NCBI GenBank assembly: GCA_964604305.1 | Contig: CAZRYM010000001.1 | Span: forward strand, 1-64,000 | Length of the DNA stretch: 64,000 nucleotides | Reading direction: 5' to 3' | From: JASUTC01 sp964604305 | GTDB lineage: Bacteria > Thermotogota > Thermotogae > MWEM01 | In this document: piece by piece, positions 41,247 through 51,009 of the stretch | Layout: every line of letters begins with the position of its first letter | Position numbering within the stretch: position 1 is the first letter of the stretch | Position numbers and translations under genes: made by a program | Notes under the pieces: model-generated | What the model was told of the DNA's origin: nothing | Database searches by the model: none | What the model saw: only the letters and a program-made list of their open reading frames with translations

Positions 41247-43004
41247 TTATTCTGTCGCAGTTGCTCTTTTAATTGCTTTTTTCTTTGAGCGATCTGTATA
41301 ATGTGTATGCAACAATTCGTGTGACTTATGGCTCAATGGTTTTTCAAGGAACTCAGCATAAAGCTTGTTGATTGATGGATTTTCATGGGATTTTCTCAGT
41401 GTTAATGCTTCATCGATGGAGTAAACACCTTTTGCCCTTTTCTCAAGAATTTCTTTGTCAAGACTGTACGGTTCTCCACCCCCACCGATACAACCACCTG
41501 GACAAGCCATAATTTCAACAAAGTGATAGAACTTTTCACCACTTTCGATTTGTCTTAATAATTCCCGGACATTTTTACCGCCGTGAGCAATCGCAATCTT
41601 AAAATCAATGCCGTTAAAATCAACACTAGCCTCTTTAATACCATCCAGTCCCCTGGCAGGCATGAAATTAACATCCGGAAGCGGATTGCCGGTACCCAAT
41701 TCGTAAGCGGTTCTCAAAGCAGCTTCCATAACACCGCCCGTGTTTCCGAAGATAACGGCCGCACCGGTTGATTCTCCAAGAGGATCATCGTATTGTCTCT
41801 CCTCTAATGATGCAAACGGAATCTTCTTTAATCTGATGAGTTTACCCAGTTCTCTTGTGGTTAGTACAAGGTCCACATAAGGGTCGCCGTTTTCCATGGC
41901 ATGCTGTGGTCTTAAGGCTTCATCCTTCTTGGCAGTACAGGGCATAATGGAAACACTGTATATATCTTCGGGTTTCACACCGATATTGTCTGCAAAATAG
42001 GTCTTAATGACAGGTCCAAGCATCTGTTGTGGCGATTTTGCAGAAGAGACGTTTTCTTTATACTGAGGATAAAGCTTTTCCATCATATTGATCCATGCGG
42101 GACAGCAGGATGTAAACATTGGAAATGGCCCACCTTCTTTAACCCTTTCCAGCAATTCGGAGCCTTCTTCCATAATTGTCAAATCAGCGGAGAAGTTTGT
42201 ATCGAAGACATAATCAAAACCCAGTTCTTTTAAAGCGGCAACCATGTGTCCGGTTGAAACACTTCCGGGTTCCATTCCAAATTCTTCACTGATAGCAACT
42301 CGAGTTGCAGGTGCCGTCTGGACAATCAATACCTTATCATGTTTTTCAAGTGCTCTTTTAGCGTCCCTGACTGCTGAGTTTTCTGTGATAGCTCCTACCG
42401 GACAAAAGGCAGAACACTGTCCGCAATTGATACAGTCAGTTTGATCCAATGGTATGTTAAATGCCGTAAGAGGAAGTGTTTCAAAACCTCTGTCTGCCAT
42501 ACCATATATATTCATCCCTTGTAAGTCCGCACATGCCCTTACACATCTGGTACAGGCTATACATTTGTCCAGATCTCTTACAATCGAAGGAGAACTTTCA
42601 TCAAAGATGATCGTTTTATCTTCAGCGTTCGGGAATATCGGTTCCACATCGTAACTGTAGATGAGATCCTGGAATTCACATTTCCCATTAGATTCACAAG
42701 TCATACAATCGTTAGGATGTCTGGAAAGAATCAATGCCAGGTTTAACTTTCTGGCATTATAAACACGATCGGAATTCGTTTTTATTTCCATCCCGTCTCT
42801 AACCATCGTTACACATGCCGGCTGAAGATTTCTAGCTCCTTCAACTTCCACCACGCAGACACGACAACCTCCGGTTGCTTCAAGTCTTGGATGATAACAA
42901 AGTGTTGGAATATCTAAACCTATTTCTTTACAAGCCTCAAGTACTGTAATGTTTTCAGGTACCTCGTAGTTACGGCCGTTTACTGTAATCTGAACCGTAG
43001 CCAA
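41247..43004 (-). CDS. [FeFe]-hydrogenase catalytic subunit (HndD/HydA-like)
   Basis: A 585-residue cytosolic enzyme that makes or uses H2. It has an N-terminal [2Fe-2S] domain (Cys36, 47, 50, 64), a His-Cys3 cluster motif HPNDCMTCESNGKCEF, two [4Fe-4S] motifs (CIACTRCVRAC and CINCGQCSAFC), and the H-cluster signatures TSCCPAWI, MPCTAKKDEA and MACPGGCIGGGGEP. The C-terminus is an Fe-hydrogenase small-subunit domain. The usual partners for NAD(P)H or electron-bifurcating activity (HydB/HydC, HndA-C) are not adjacent. The start is a TTG eight bases after AGGAGG. Confidence 0.95.
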   Translation of the reverse strand: MATVQITVNGRNYEVPENITVLEACKEIGLDIPTLCYHPRLEATGGCRVCVVEVEGARNLQPACVTMVRDGMEIKTNSDRVYNARKLNLALILSRHPNDCMTCESNGKCEFQDLIYSYDVEPIFPNAEDKTIIFDESSPSIVRDLDKCIACTRCVRACADLQGMNIYGMADRGFETLPLTAFNIPLDQTDCINCGQCSAFCPVGAITENSAVRDAKRALEKHDKVLIVQTAPATRVAISEEFGMEPGSVSTGHMVAALKELGFDYVFDTNFSADLTIMEEGSELLERVKEGGPFPMFTSCCPAWINMMEKLYPQYKENVSSAKSPQQMLGPVIKTYFADNIGVKPEDIYSVSIMPCTAKKDEALRPQHAMENGDPYVDLVLTTRELGKLIRLKKIPFASLEERQYDDPLGESTGAAVIFGNTGGVMEAALRTAYELGTGNPLPDVNFMPARGLDGIKEASVDFNGIDFKIAIAHGGKNVRELLRQIESGEKFYHFVEIMACPGGCIGGGGEPYSLDKEILEKRAKGVYSIDEALTLRKSHENPSINKLYAEFLEKPLSHKSHELLHTHYTDRSKKKAIKRATATE

Positions 43005-43076
43005 ATAAATCCCCTCCTCAAGTTAGTCTTATATATCATTATAAGCCGTTCGTTAGGCTCTTATTAGCACCGAACA

Positions 43077-43106
43077 ATTATAAAGGATACTGTGATAAAC
43101 TGTCAA
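43077..43106 (-). promoter_or_regulatory. Hydrogenase promoter
   Basis: On the minus strand TTGACA (43101-43106), 18 bases, TATAAT (43077-43082). It leaves a leader of about 65 bases that contains a weak AGCC/GGCT hairpin. Confidence 0.8.
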
Positions 43107-43113
43107 GCGTTTC

Positions 43114-44403
43114 TTATGTAAAAAAAAGTTCTTTTTCTGTACAAATCTCCGCAACCTTTTTCGAATATTCAGAGCTTCTACCTGCACCCATCATTAAAAG
43201 TACAATCTCTTCGTTTTCTTGTAAGGTAATCCGTTGAACTATTTCTTCCGGAATTGAAACACAAACAAAAGAATTTCTTTCATCCTTTAAATTTTCTTTA
43301 AATTGTTCAAAGATTTCCGGTTCTTCTTTCTCGTATGCACTGAAAACCGGCATAACTATAAGTTCTTCTATTAGCGGTGAAGAGAGTGTTTGTGCAAACA
43401 TTTTCATATCACGCTTAAGTCTGGTATAACGGTGTGCTTCGAATACAACGATCAGTTTTTTGTTTCTGTAACGATCTGATACAGCTCGAATTGAAAAATC
43501 TATCTCTTTTGGTGTGTGTGCGTAATCATCAACAATAAGAAGATTGTCATTATTCAATCGGATTGTCATTCTCCGATCAACATTTTCAAAATCATTTAAA
43601 AGTGAAATGGCCTTTCCCGGTTTTATTTGCAATTGTTCACTTGTCCTTACTGCACAAATGAGATTGATTTTCGTATAGGTATCTCTAATCTTATCATTCA
43701 TCTCAGAATAAGCATCGTATTGATCAGGTGAAAAACAAACGCTGTTATCCGGTTTTTCTTCTATATCAAATGGAATCACGCTTTTTTGTGCGTTTTTGAC
43801 AAACATCATAATAGAGTCTTTATAATGCTTGAGATCATCTTGATAATGTTCAAGATGGTCCCCTCTCAAATTTGTTAAAACTGCTATCTTGCTCCGGATA
43901 TTTTTAAAATAGCCGTCACTTTCATCAATCTCTGCGACCAACGGTCCACTACCGGATCTGTAATTTCCAAATTCAAGGTCTTTATGTAACCCTCCCAGGA
44001 TAACGGTTGGGTCCATACCTGATTTAATCATTATGTGGCTGATCATGGCTGTAGTTGATGTTTTACCGTCGGTACCCGTTATCCCGATGAGATCTTTGTT
44101 GGATTCCTTAATGAGCTGTTTCAGAAAATCCAATCTGGATAATACCGGAATGCTTCTTTTATGTGCTTCAAGCAATTCCGTATTATTGGCTGAAACGGCT
44201 GTTGTAAAAACACAAAGATCGGCATCTTTAACATTCTCGGCTCTGTGCCCGATTCTGACCTTTATGCCCCGTAGACATAGCGAGGCCACTCTGTCGTTAT
44301 CTTGATCAGAACTTCCGCAAACTGAATAACCCAAATCATTTGCAAAAAGGGCAACAGCGCTCATTCCGATTCCACTTATTCCAATAAAATGAACTCTTTT
44401 CAA
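43114..44403 (-). CDS. murC: UDP-N-acetylmuramate-L-alanine ligase
   Basis: A 429-residue cytosolic Mur ligase adding L-Ala to UDP-MurNAc. Seen are KRVHFIGISGIGMSAVA at the N-terminus, the ATP loop GITGTDGKTSTTAMI, DESDGYF, LTNLRGDHLEHY and DDYAHTPKEI. The sequence is slightly shorter than usual but complete. The start is a TTG eight bases after AGGTGG, giving the standard MKRVHFIG; longer GTG starts fall within that site. It is isolated from other mur genes in the window. Confidence 0.95.
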   Translation of the reverse strand: MKRVHFIGISGIGMSAVALFANDLGYSVCGSSDQDNDRVASLCLRGIKVRIGHRAENVKDADLCVFTTAVSANNTELLEAHKRSIPVLSRLDFLKQLIKESNKDLIGITGTDGKTSTTAMISHIMIKSGMDPTVILGGLHKDLEFGNYRSGSGPLVAEIDESDGYFKNIRSKIAVLTNLRGDHLEHYQDDLKHYKDSIMMFVKNAQKSVIPFDIEEKPDNSVCFSPDQYDAYSEMNDKIRDTYTKINLICAVRTSEQLQIKPGKAISLLNDFENVDRRMTIRLNNDNLLIVDDYAHTPKEIDFSIRAVSDRYRNKKLIVVFEAHRYTRLKRDMKMFAQTLSSPLIEELIVMPVFSAYEKEEPEIFEQFKENLKDERNSFVCVSIPEEIVQRITLQENEEIVLLMMGAGRSSEYSKKVAEICTEKELFFT

Positions 44404-44464
44404 AAAGTACACCACCTAATTCCTACTTACACCATTTTAACATAAATCATTGTCACTTTTTCTG

Positions 44465-44473
44465 TGCTATAAT
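44465..44473 (+). promoter_or_regulatory. Extended -10 promoter of the DUF1175 / A2M cluster
   Basis: TGCTATAAT just before a GGAGGG site. No good -35 at 17 bases. The leader would be only about 15 bases. Confidence 0.6.
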
Positions 44474-44493
44474 TGGAAAAGGAGGGTAATGAC

Positions 44494-45393
44494 TTGGGGG
44501 TTGTTAAATATTTTGTATTTTTTCTTTTATGTATATTGTTTGTTTTTTTTCCTTTCTTTCATAAGCCTGCTATCATCAATGAACCTTCAGGGATAAATGA
44601 CTTTTTACAGGTTTCGCTACCTGTTTTCTCCAGGATTTTACGTGTTCAGGGGGGAGAGTTGTTAGATACAGGGAGAATAAGTACCTTTAAATTGAAAGAC
44701 CCCTCTTTTAAGATGGATTATTTTATCCCCGGACCATTCCATAATAACGGTACAATTGAATTTTCGCTTACATTCGACTCTGAAGACTTGGATAATGACG
44801 GTTTTCCTGATGTGGCTGAATTATGGCGAGACGATTGTGAAAGATTTCGAGATTGGATGGTTTGGATAGCAAAAAAACAAAAAAGCACCCCATCACCCAC
44901 ATGGATTCATAGAGATTGTTCCGGTCTGGTCAGATTTTCCATTATTGAGGCGTTGAAGACTCACGATACAGCTTGGATAAATACCTTTGGTTCTTCTCCA
45001 CCTAATTATGAAGATGTTCAAGCCTTTAATTATCCGGATATCCCTTTAATCCAATCAAGTATCTTTCTGACTTCCAAAGGATTTCAAGGTTTTTCAGATG
45101 CCAGACACTTGCTATTGTATAATTGCAATCTTGTGGGTAAGGATTTGGAATTGGCAAAAAAAGGTGACCTTTTGTTTTTTTATCATCCGCAAGACCCGGT
45201 TTTTCCTTATCATGTCATGATAGTTACAAACGATGGTTTTGTCTATCATACCGGTCCGGATGATGAATCAGACGGTTATGTAAGATTGTGGAAAACAAAT
45301 GATTATATGGACGCTGCGCCTTTAATATGGCTTCCGGTAAAAGAAAATCCGAATTTTCTGGGAGTCTATCGATTGAAGTTTCTAAACGACTAA
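44494..45393 (+). CDS. DUF1175 (YfaT-like) protein, exported, NlpC/P60-like
   Basis: A 299-residue protein with an N-terminal membrane segment (residues ~4-22, very Phe-rich). In enterobacteria yfaT (DUF1175) sits next to the alpha-2-macroglobulin gene yfaS, and the same pairing is seen here. The core has IHRDCSGLVRFSIIEALK and, later, KKGDLLFFYHPQDP and PYHVMIVTNDG. A Cys at the start of a helix and a His in a following strand are the layout of NlpC/P60 cysteine hydrolases. I infer an envelope peptidase or amidase role. The start is a TTG seven bases after GGAGGG. Confidence 0.8.
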   Translation: MGVVKYFVFFLLCILFVFFPFFHKPAIINEPSGINDFLQVSLPVFSRILRVQGGELLDTGRISTFKLKDPSFKMDYFIPGPFHNNGTIEFSLTFDSEDLDNDGFPDVAELWRDDCERFRDWMVWIAKKQKSTPSPTWIHRDCSGLVRFSIIEALKTHDTAWINTFGSSPPNYEDVQAFNYPDIPLIQSSIFLTSKGFQGFSDARHLLLYNCNLVGKDLELAKKGDLLFFYHPQDPVFPYHVMIVTNDGFVYHTGPDDESDGYVRLWKTNDYMDAAPLIWLPVKENPNFLGVYRLKFLND

Positions 45394-45414
45394 TTTAGTC
45401 TGTAGGAGGGAACT

Positions 45415-48400
45415 ATGAATAAAAAAATAGTACTTAACTTGATCGTGATGAGTTTCATATTGGTCTCTGTTTTTGGAAGTATTTATGTGGATGACCTGAA
45501 TGTCTTGGGTCCAAATGATAGCTTTCAGTTCCAAATATATACTTATTCCAACGCTGAAAAGAGTCCGGTTATGATGTCTGTTTACAAGGTTGATGATGCC
45601 TTTTCTATATTTTTAAATGGATTGAATTCAAATGAAATTGAAGAAATCATAAGGAACAAAGAAGCCCTGATTCACTATAATATTCCGGTTAGTTCATCAT
45701 GGCAGAGGGAGAACTTCCCTTTGACATTCTTTAAGGAGCTGGGAAGCTATGTTGTTAAATTTTCCCGAGATTCTAAACTTGTCTATTCTTTAATTGAAAG
45801 AACGGATATAGATGGTGTTGCAATTGATATGGGAGTTTTTGTCAACCTTGAGGTTTGGAATTCCAAACGAGGTGAAAAGATTTCCTTTGGTGACATTTAT
45901 ACAGGCTTTGAACAACAGTATTTGGGTTCATTAAGTGATCCGTTACTGGGAAAGATAGAAAAGAACACCTTAAAAAACGGGTTAATCATCATTAAAACAC
46001 CCTCCGGAAATGCCATGGTACAGGTTGATAAAACAGATTATATCAAAGACAACTCTATAGAATTAGTTTTTCTCTCGGAAAAACCTTTGTACAGACCTGG
46101 AGAAAGCATTAATCTGAAAGGCTATTTTTATAATCGTAAAACCTCTACACTTCAAGATTCCGGAACCATAACAATGGTTTTAACTGATCCCATGGGAATT
46201 AAGTTGAAAGAAACCACTGGCGAATTGGATGAATGGGGTGGTTTTGAATTTAATTACGAAACCGTTGAAGATTCTATCCGCGGACATTATGACTTTACAG
46301 TACAATACAACGATTTTAGCTTTTACAGATATATTGAACTTTCGGACTATCAGAAACCGGAATTCACCGTTCAGGTTGATCAAATCAAACAGACTTATTC
46401 TGTGGGACAAACACCTGAATATTTTGTTCAGGCCGACTATTACTACGGCCAACCCCTTGATAACGGGCAGGTTCATGTCAAATTGGATTTGCTTCCCGAC
46501 TATGACCAATTGTTTAGTTCTCAATCTATTGATATCCGGCATAAAAATTTGAAAAGTGGAAATGCCACAGGAACATTGGCCATTCGGGGAGATTCAGTGG
46601 AAGATTATTCGGTAGAATTTACAGTTGTGGATCAAAGCGGCAGAGAAGTCAGTGAAATGAAATTTTTCAAGTACATCCCTTCAGATGTTCAAATTAAGTC
46701 TGATAAGTGGCGTTATTGGAATCAATTTGGTTCTCATGTTACAGGTGTTTTTTCTTTGGAAGCCCTCAATGAAACTGCACCCATAGAAAACCGACCACTG
46801 AATTTTGAGATTTACAGAAAGGGAAACCTCATCATGGATGAGGTTTATCAAACAGATGTAAACGGACAGGTTGAGCTTTCTTTTGATCCGGTTATGCCGG
46901 GCTATTACACCTTAAAAATTATTGACTCGGACTATCCAAAAAACCAAATGGAAAAGACCTTCTTTGTTTATTCCTCTAATTATTCTTACACAACTTCTGA
47001 AAAACTTGAAATCATTTCAGATAAAGAAATATACAAACCATCTGAATTGATAAATCTCAAGTTGATTTCATCTTTACAAACCCTTGATCTCTTGGCAGTT
47101 TTCGATTTTGGAAACTCAGTAATTACCAAAAAGATTAAAATTGAAAAAAACATGGCGGATATATCTTTCGTAATTCCATCTGATATCACAAGGAATTCAA
47201 TTAACATGAGATTTCTCAGTTTTTTTGCAGGAGAAAGAATCACGATGAATAAAGAAATACCGGTTACATTGGACAGGCATTTATTGAACATCTCCCTTGA
47301 TACTCAAGACAAAGTCCAACCGGGAGATGAAGTAGAGTATTCACTTAAAATAACTGATTCACAAAACAACCCTGTCAATGGTGTTGTGACTTTAAATGTT
47401 ATTGATCAGTCCCTATTGGATTTATACGGGGATGATGACTGGAAGACAGTTTTATCTTCCTTGGACAGCCCCCCGTTTAATTTTTATTTTGAATATTTCA
47501 ACAATGTATACTACTTGAACAGAAACAACGCAGAAAATGAATTTCTATTCGATACACCGGACACTTTGGCTCAAACAAAGAAAGCAGCAACCGGAAAAAG
47601 TGTCAAGGTAAGAAGCGATTTTTCTGATTCAGCTCTCTGGTTGCCTGCTGTTGTCATTGATGGTGAATTAAAATCCAGTTTTATGTTGCCTGAAAGCCTC
47701 ACTACCTGGAATATGCGTTCTGTAGGCTTCACAAATGACGGTAAAAGAGGGTACACCAGCACCAATTTTATTTCCACATTACCGGTCACGGTTAATGAGA
47801 TTTTCCCCAAGTTCCTGATTTCCGGTGACGAGATTGAACTGGGAATGAACGTGGGAAACTATTCCGGAGAGGATCTTCAATTTGAACTTCTCTTCGAAGG
47901 TCCAGGAATTAAAGAAACTCGGGAACTTTCCTTAAAGGATCAGGAAAATACAATTCAATGGTTCAGGTATAAGGTGCCACATGTTGAGGAAAAGGAGAAG
48001 TTTGAATTCAAGTTAAGCGCAATTTCTGAGGGTGACTCAGATGCCATGGTCTACGAGATTCCCGTTCATCCGTACATTTTTACCAAAACGGCCGGCCAAG
48101 CTGGAATAATAACACGCGAGAGTGTAGATTATAACGGTGAAATGCCAGTGAAATCACAAGTAAGAATCAGCATCAGTGCCAATCTTGAAAAAGAATTGGC
48201 AAAAGCACTCGAATACCTGATTGATTATCCCTATGGCTGTACAGAACAAACTGTCAGCAGTTTTCTTCCTAGTTTGGCTTTTATGAAGTTGAATCCTGAT
48301 CTAAAAAAAGAAGAACTATCCGAGTCATTTCTCAAAATACCGGATATCACCAAAACCTCTTTAAAAAGATTGTATTCCTTCCAAAACTATGAAGGGGGAT

Positions 48401-49920
48401 GGGGCTGGTGGAAAGACGGTGAATCAAACCAATTCATGACGGCCTACGTTCTGTATACTTTTTACAAACTGGTGCAAATGGAGATTGAAGTCAATGAAAC
48501 CTCTTTTGAGCGGGGAAAAATTGCTTTGAAGAGTTTGTTGGAATCATCCGATAAAAAATTACCCTTTAGTGAATTCGTACTGTCTTTGCTTGATCCTTCA
48601 TACACCATCGTCTTAACCGATCAAACCTCTGTCTCATCAAAATTATTCCTCTCACTGATTATGACAGAAAGAAATCAGCAGGAAGTTGCCATTTCGCTTC
48701 TGGATGAATTGTTAAAAGAGGGAAATACTGTAGGCGGGATTTACAAGATTAATTTCGATCATACCAGTTATTTTATTAACGATTTGATGTTAAACGCATT
48801 GCTTTTTGAATTGATGGTAAAAACGGGTTATGAAGGTGAAGAAATAAACGCCTTGTTTAAATATCTTTACAGTAAGAAAACCGGACGTTTTTGGTCTTCA
48901 ACCAAGGATACAGCTTTCATAGTAATGGCCTTGTCTAATTATGTCTTTGGAGATGATGATTACGATTATTCCCTTTTCTGTCACACTAGTGATGGCAAAA
49001 TCGATACCATGGCAACGGGGGTGCTAAGTAAGGGTGAAACCAAAGAATTCACAGCTTTAATTGAATCTCCCGGGAACTTGAACCTTTCCTTGTCCGGTTC
49101 CACTGGATTATTATGGGAACTGGCGATAGAAGAGTTCTGGGACCCCCTTGATGACAAACTTAAGACAGCGTATGAAGACCAGAAGTACCTTCAACGCTCT
49201 TTTGAAGTCAAAAGAGAAGTAACCGTTATCGACTCCGAAGGTGAAATTTTTTACGATTCCCTTTTTATACCCATAGAGAGTCAAATCCGTTTAAGTACCG
49301 TGGTTGAATTAGGAGCAAAAATACCGAAGGAAATAACACCGGAACGAATAGAAAGTTTCAGTATTGAAAAAGCGACGAAAGATTCTTGGAGCTTTCTATA
49401 CCTAAACAATAGCGAAACGGGAATCAAGATACCTGATGGGGTCAAGCTTATAGGTATGAATGCCACATCATTGACATTTGACAGAAATCCTTTCAGTTAC
49501 AAGGAAGGTAAATGGCTCTTTTACTTTGAAAAGAACAAAAGTGAGCTGGCTGTCGGTGATGAAATTCGTTCAAACATAACCATAGACCTTCCCGTTGAGT
49601 ATAATTGGGCAGCTCTTGAAGAAGCTTTACCCGCTTGTTTTGTCCAAAATGAAAATTACATAGATAACTATTATTTCGGTAAGTATTTTTCAACCCGCAG
49701 TTATCTTTGGACTTATTACACTGCAAATATTGAAAACAGGTATGATCGAACTTCCGTTTTTTTCGATTTCATAGAAGAAAATCTTTCTATTTACCAGAAT
49801 CACTATAAAGTCATTTCTGTTGGAGAATTTGTTATTCCACCTTTGAAACTTTTTCAAATGTACGAAATTGATTCCGACTGTGTGGCTCCAGGATTAAAAA
49901 TACGGGTAACCAATAGATGA
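45415..49920 (+). CDS. Bacterial alpha-2-macroglobulin with a thioester (YfaS-like)
   Basis: A 1501-residue protease-trapping protein. A signal peptide covers about 1-22, with no lipobox. Successive macroglobulin-type beta domains follow, including YRPGESINLKGYFYNR (MG/MG2 start) and PESLTTWNMRSVGFTNDGKRG (A2M domain). The thioester is YPYGCTEQT with Cys942 and Gln945, in the TED helical domain that also has NYEGGWGWWKDGESN. A receptor-binding-like domain ends the protein. It would covalently trap foreign proteases at the cell surface. It is paired with DUF1175 and a toga-like anchor protein, not with PBP1c as in other bacteria. Confidence 0.93.
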   Translation: MNKKIVLNLIVMSFILVSVFGSIYVDDLNVLGPNDSFQFQIYTYSNAEKSPVMMSVYKVDDAFSIFLNGLNSNEIEEIIRNKEALIHYNIPVSSSWQRENFPLTFFKELGSYVVKFSRDSKLVYSLIERTDIDGVAIDMGVFVNLEVWNSKRGEKISFGDIYTGFEQQYLGSLSDPLLGKIEKNTLKNGLIIIKTPSGNAMVQVDKTDYIKDNSIELVFLSEKPLYRPGESINLKGYFYNRKTSTLQDSGTITMVLTDPMGIKLKETTGELDEWGGFEFNYETVEDSIRGHYDFTVQYNDFSFYRYIELSDYQKPEFTVQVDQIKQTYSVGQTPEYFVQADYYYGQPLDNGQVHVKLDLLPDYDQLFSSQSIDIRHKNLKSGNATGTLAIRGDSVEDYSVEFTVVDQSGREVSEMKFFKYIPSDVQIKSDKWRYWNQFGSHVTGVFSLEALNETAPIENRPLNFEIYRKGNLIMDEVYQTDVNGQVELSFDPVMPGYYTLKIIDSDYPKNQMEKTFFVYSSNYSYTTSEKLEIISDKEIYKPSELINLKLISSLQTLDLLAVFDFGNSVITKKIKIEKNMADISFVIPSDITRNSINMRFLSFFAGERITMNKEIPVTLDRHLLNISLDTQDKVQPGDEVEYSLKITDSQNNPVNGVVTLNVIDQSLLDLYGDDDWKTVLSSLDSPPFNFYFEYFNNVYYLNRNNAENEFLFDTPDTLAQTKKAATGKSVKVRSDFSDSALWLPAVVIDGELKSSFMLPESLTTWNMRSVGFTNDGKRGYTSTNFISTLPVTVNEIFPKFLISGDEIELGMNVGNYSGEDLQFELLFEGPGIKETRELSLKDQENTIQWFRYKVPHVEEKEKFEFKLSAISEGDSDAMVYEIPVHPYIFTKTAGQAGIITRESVDYNGEMPVKSQVRISISANLEKELAKALEYLIDYPYGCTEQTVSSFLPSLAFMKLNPDLKKEELSESFLKIPDITKTSLKRLYSFQNYEGGWGWWKDGESNQFMTAYVLYTFYKLVQMEIEVNETSFERGKIALKSLLESSDKKLPFSEFVLSLLDPSYTIVLTDQTSVSSKLFLSLIMTERNQQEVAISLLDELLKEGNTVGGIYKINFDHTSYFINDLMLNALLFELMVKTGYEGEEINALFKYLYSKKTGRFWSSTKDTAFIVMALSNYVFGDDDYDYSLFCHTSDGKIDTMATGVLSKGETKEFTALIESPGNLNLSLSGSTGLLWELAIEEFWDPLDDKLKTAYEDQKYLQRSFEVKREVTVIDSEGEIFYDSLFIPIESQIRLSTVVELGAKIPKEITPERIESFSIEKATKDSWSFLYLNNSETGIKIPDGVKLIGMNATSLTFDRNPFSYKEGKWLFYFEKNKSELAVGDEIRSNITIDLPVEYNWAALEEALPACFVQNENYIDNYYFGKYFSTRSYLWTYYTANIENRYDRTSVFFDFIEENLSIYQNHYKVISVGEFVIPPLKLFQMYEIDSDCVAPGLKIRVTNR

Positions 49921-49936
49921 AGAGTGGTGATGATTA

Positions 49937-50620
49937 GTGAAAAAAAGATTTGGATTTGCTATCGTTTTTTTCTTAAGCATTTCAATCTGTATGGCTTCTT
50001 TCAGTGATTTGGCATCGACACATTGGGCTTATGATTCGGTCATGTATCTAACTGAGTTGGGTATTATAAGCGGTATGCCAGATGGCACTTTCAAAGGTAA
50101 TGAGCCCATGACGCGTTATCAATCAGCCGTGGCAATGAAACGAATCCTGGATTACACAAACAGTCAAAATGGGATGAACAATCAATTACCTTCAAATTTG
50201 CATCAAAGATTGACAGAACTGGAGTCACTGGTCAACAGGTCTTTAAACGCTGTACAAAGAGCGGGAGATGATTACAGAGAGATCATGGAAAGGCTGGAAA
50301 TCAATTCAACCGTTCATCAAGATGCAACTTTAGACTATGATGAATTGGAAAGGGTTGTTGGTGAAATTCTGGAAGTTAAACTCGATTCGAAAAAGATTGA
50401 AGGGGATATTGCTTCAAATTCAAATGAAATCCAACAGTTAAAAAATGAAACGGGGCAGATTATTTCTGAATTGAATTTGTCTGTCCTGGAGAGAAATGAA
50501 ACCATAAACAGGATAACGGACTTGGAATCTACCATTTCAACCTATCGCTGGATTTCAATCTCCTCTGCGATCATTGCCTTAGGTTCAATCATCATGGCCG
50601 GTTATGTCCTGTTAAAATAA
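49937..50620 (+). CDS. SLH-domain, coiled-coil, membrane-anchored protein (mini Omp-alpha-like)
   Basis: A 227-residue envelope protein. After a signal peptide (1 to ~20) comes one SLH domain at about 21-75 (FSDLASTHWAYDSVMYLTEL, ISGMPDGTFKGNEPMTRYQS). A coiled coil of about 110 residues follows, then a C-terminal membrane helix (SISSAIIALGSIIMAGYVLL). This is the architecture of Thermotoga Omp-alpha, the rod linking peptidoglycan and the outer toga, but with a much shorter rod. The start is a GTG 16 bases after the A2M stop, so it is co-transcribed with it. Confidence 0.88.
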   Translation: MKKRFGFAIVFFLSISICMASFSDLASTHWAYDSVMYLTELGIISGMPDGTFKGNEPMTRYQSAVAMKRILDYTNSQNGMNNQLPSNLHQRLTELESLVNRSLNAVQRAGDDYREIMERLEINSTVHQDATLDYDELERVVGEILEVKLDSKKIEGDIASNSNEIQQLKNETGQIISELNLSVLERNETINRITDLESTISTYRWISISSAIIALGSIIMAGYVLLK

Positions 50621-50676
50621 TCCAAGTTCTTTTTCTTAAGAAATGAGAATACGGTGTTTAGATATTAGTCAAATTG

Positions 50677-50685
50677 TGATAAAAT
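50677..50685 (+). promoter_or_regulatory. Extended -10 promoter, apparently giving a leaderless dciA mRNA
   Basis: TGATAAAAT ends six bases before the dciA ATG (50692). The transcription start would fall on or next to that ATG. No ribosome-binding site is visible. Confidence 0.65.
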
Positions 50686-50691
50686 AGACGT

Positions 50692-51009
50692 ATGAACAGT
50701 TTTAAGAGTTTAATTGACAAATTAGCCGTGAGAAGCGGAGTATTTTCTGAGATTAAGGTTAGACTCATCCTTGAAGAATGGGATGAAATCATTGGAAGTC
50801 CATTATCAAACAAGACAAAACCCGTTGCCTTAAAGGGCGGGGTATTGTATATCTTATGTGAAGATCCATTATGGGCACAGGAACTGAGATTTTATACCTC
50901 AGATATTTTAAAAAAGCTGAAGTCAAGATTAAAGGACACACGTGATGTAAACACGATTAAGATAATTCGAAGGAGTGAAGAAGTTGCCGGGAAAATATAC
51001 AGCAGATAA
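50692..51009 (+). CDS. dciA: DUF721 / DciA-like replicative helicase loader
   Basis: A 105-residue protein of the DUF721 family, with the core WDEIIGSPLSNKTKPVALKG, VLYILCEDPLWAQELRFYTS and ILKKLKSRL. DciA proteins load DnaB in bacteria without DnaC/DnaI and often lie beside gyrB or recF, as here. It is the first gene of the operon and overlaps gyrB by 26 bases. It appears to be translated from a leaderless transcript. Confidence 0.88.
   Translation: MNSFKSLIDKLAVRSGVFSEIKVRLILEEWDEIIGSPLSNKTKPVALKGGVLYILCEDPLWAQELRFYTSDILKKLKSRLKDTRDVNTIKIIRRSEEVAGKIYSR

Noticed and set aside
43021..43080. A Rex-type redox operator upstream of the hydrogenase (TTGTT...TAATAA)
   Set aside because: Only one half-site looks right; the inverted partner is too far from consensus to claim.
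46180..47291. Minus-strand reading frames of about 100-120 codons inside the alpha-2-macroglobulin gene
   Set aside because: They lie wholly antisense to a continuous, domain-rich gene and have no start signals or family features.
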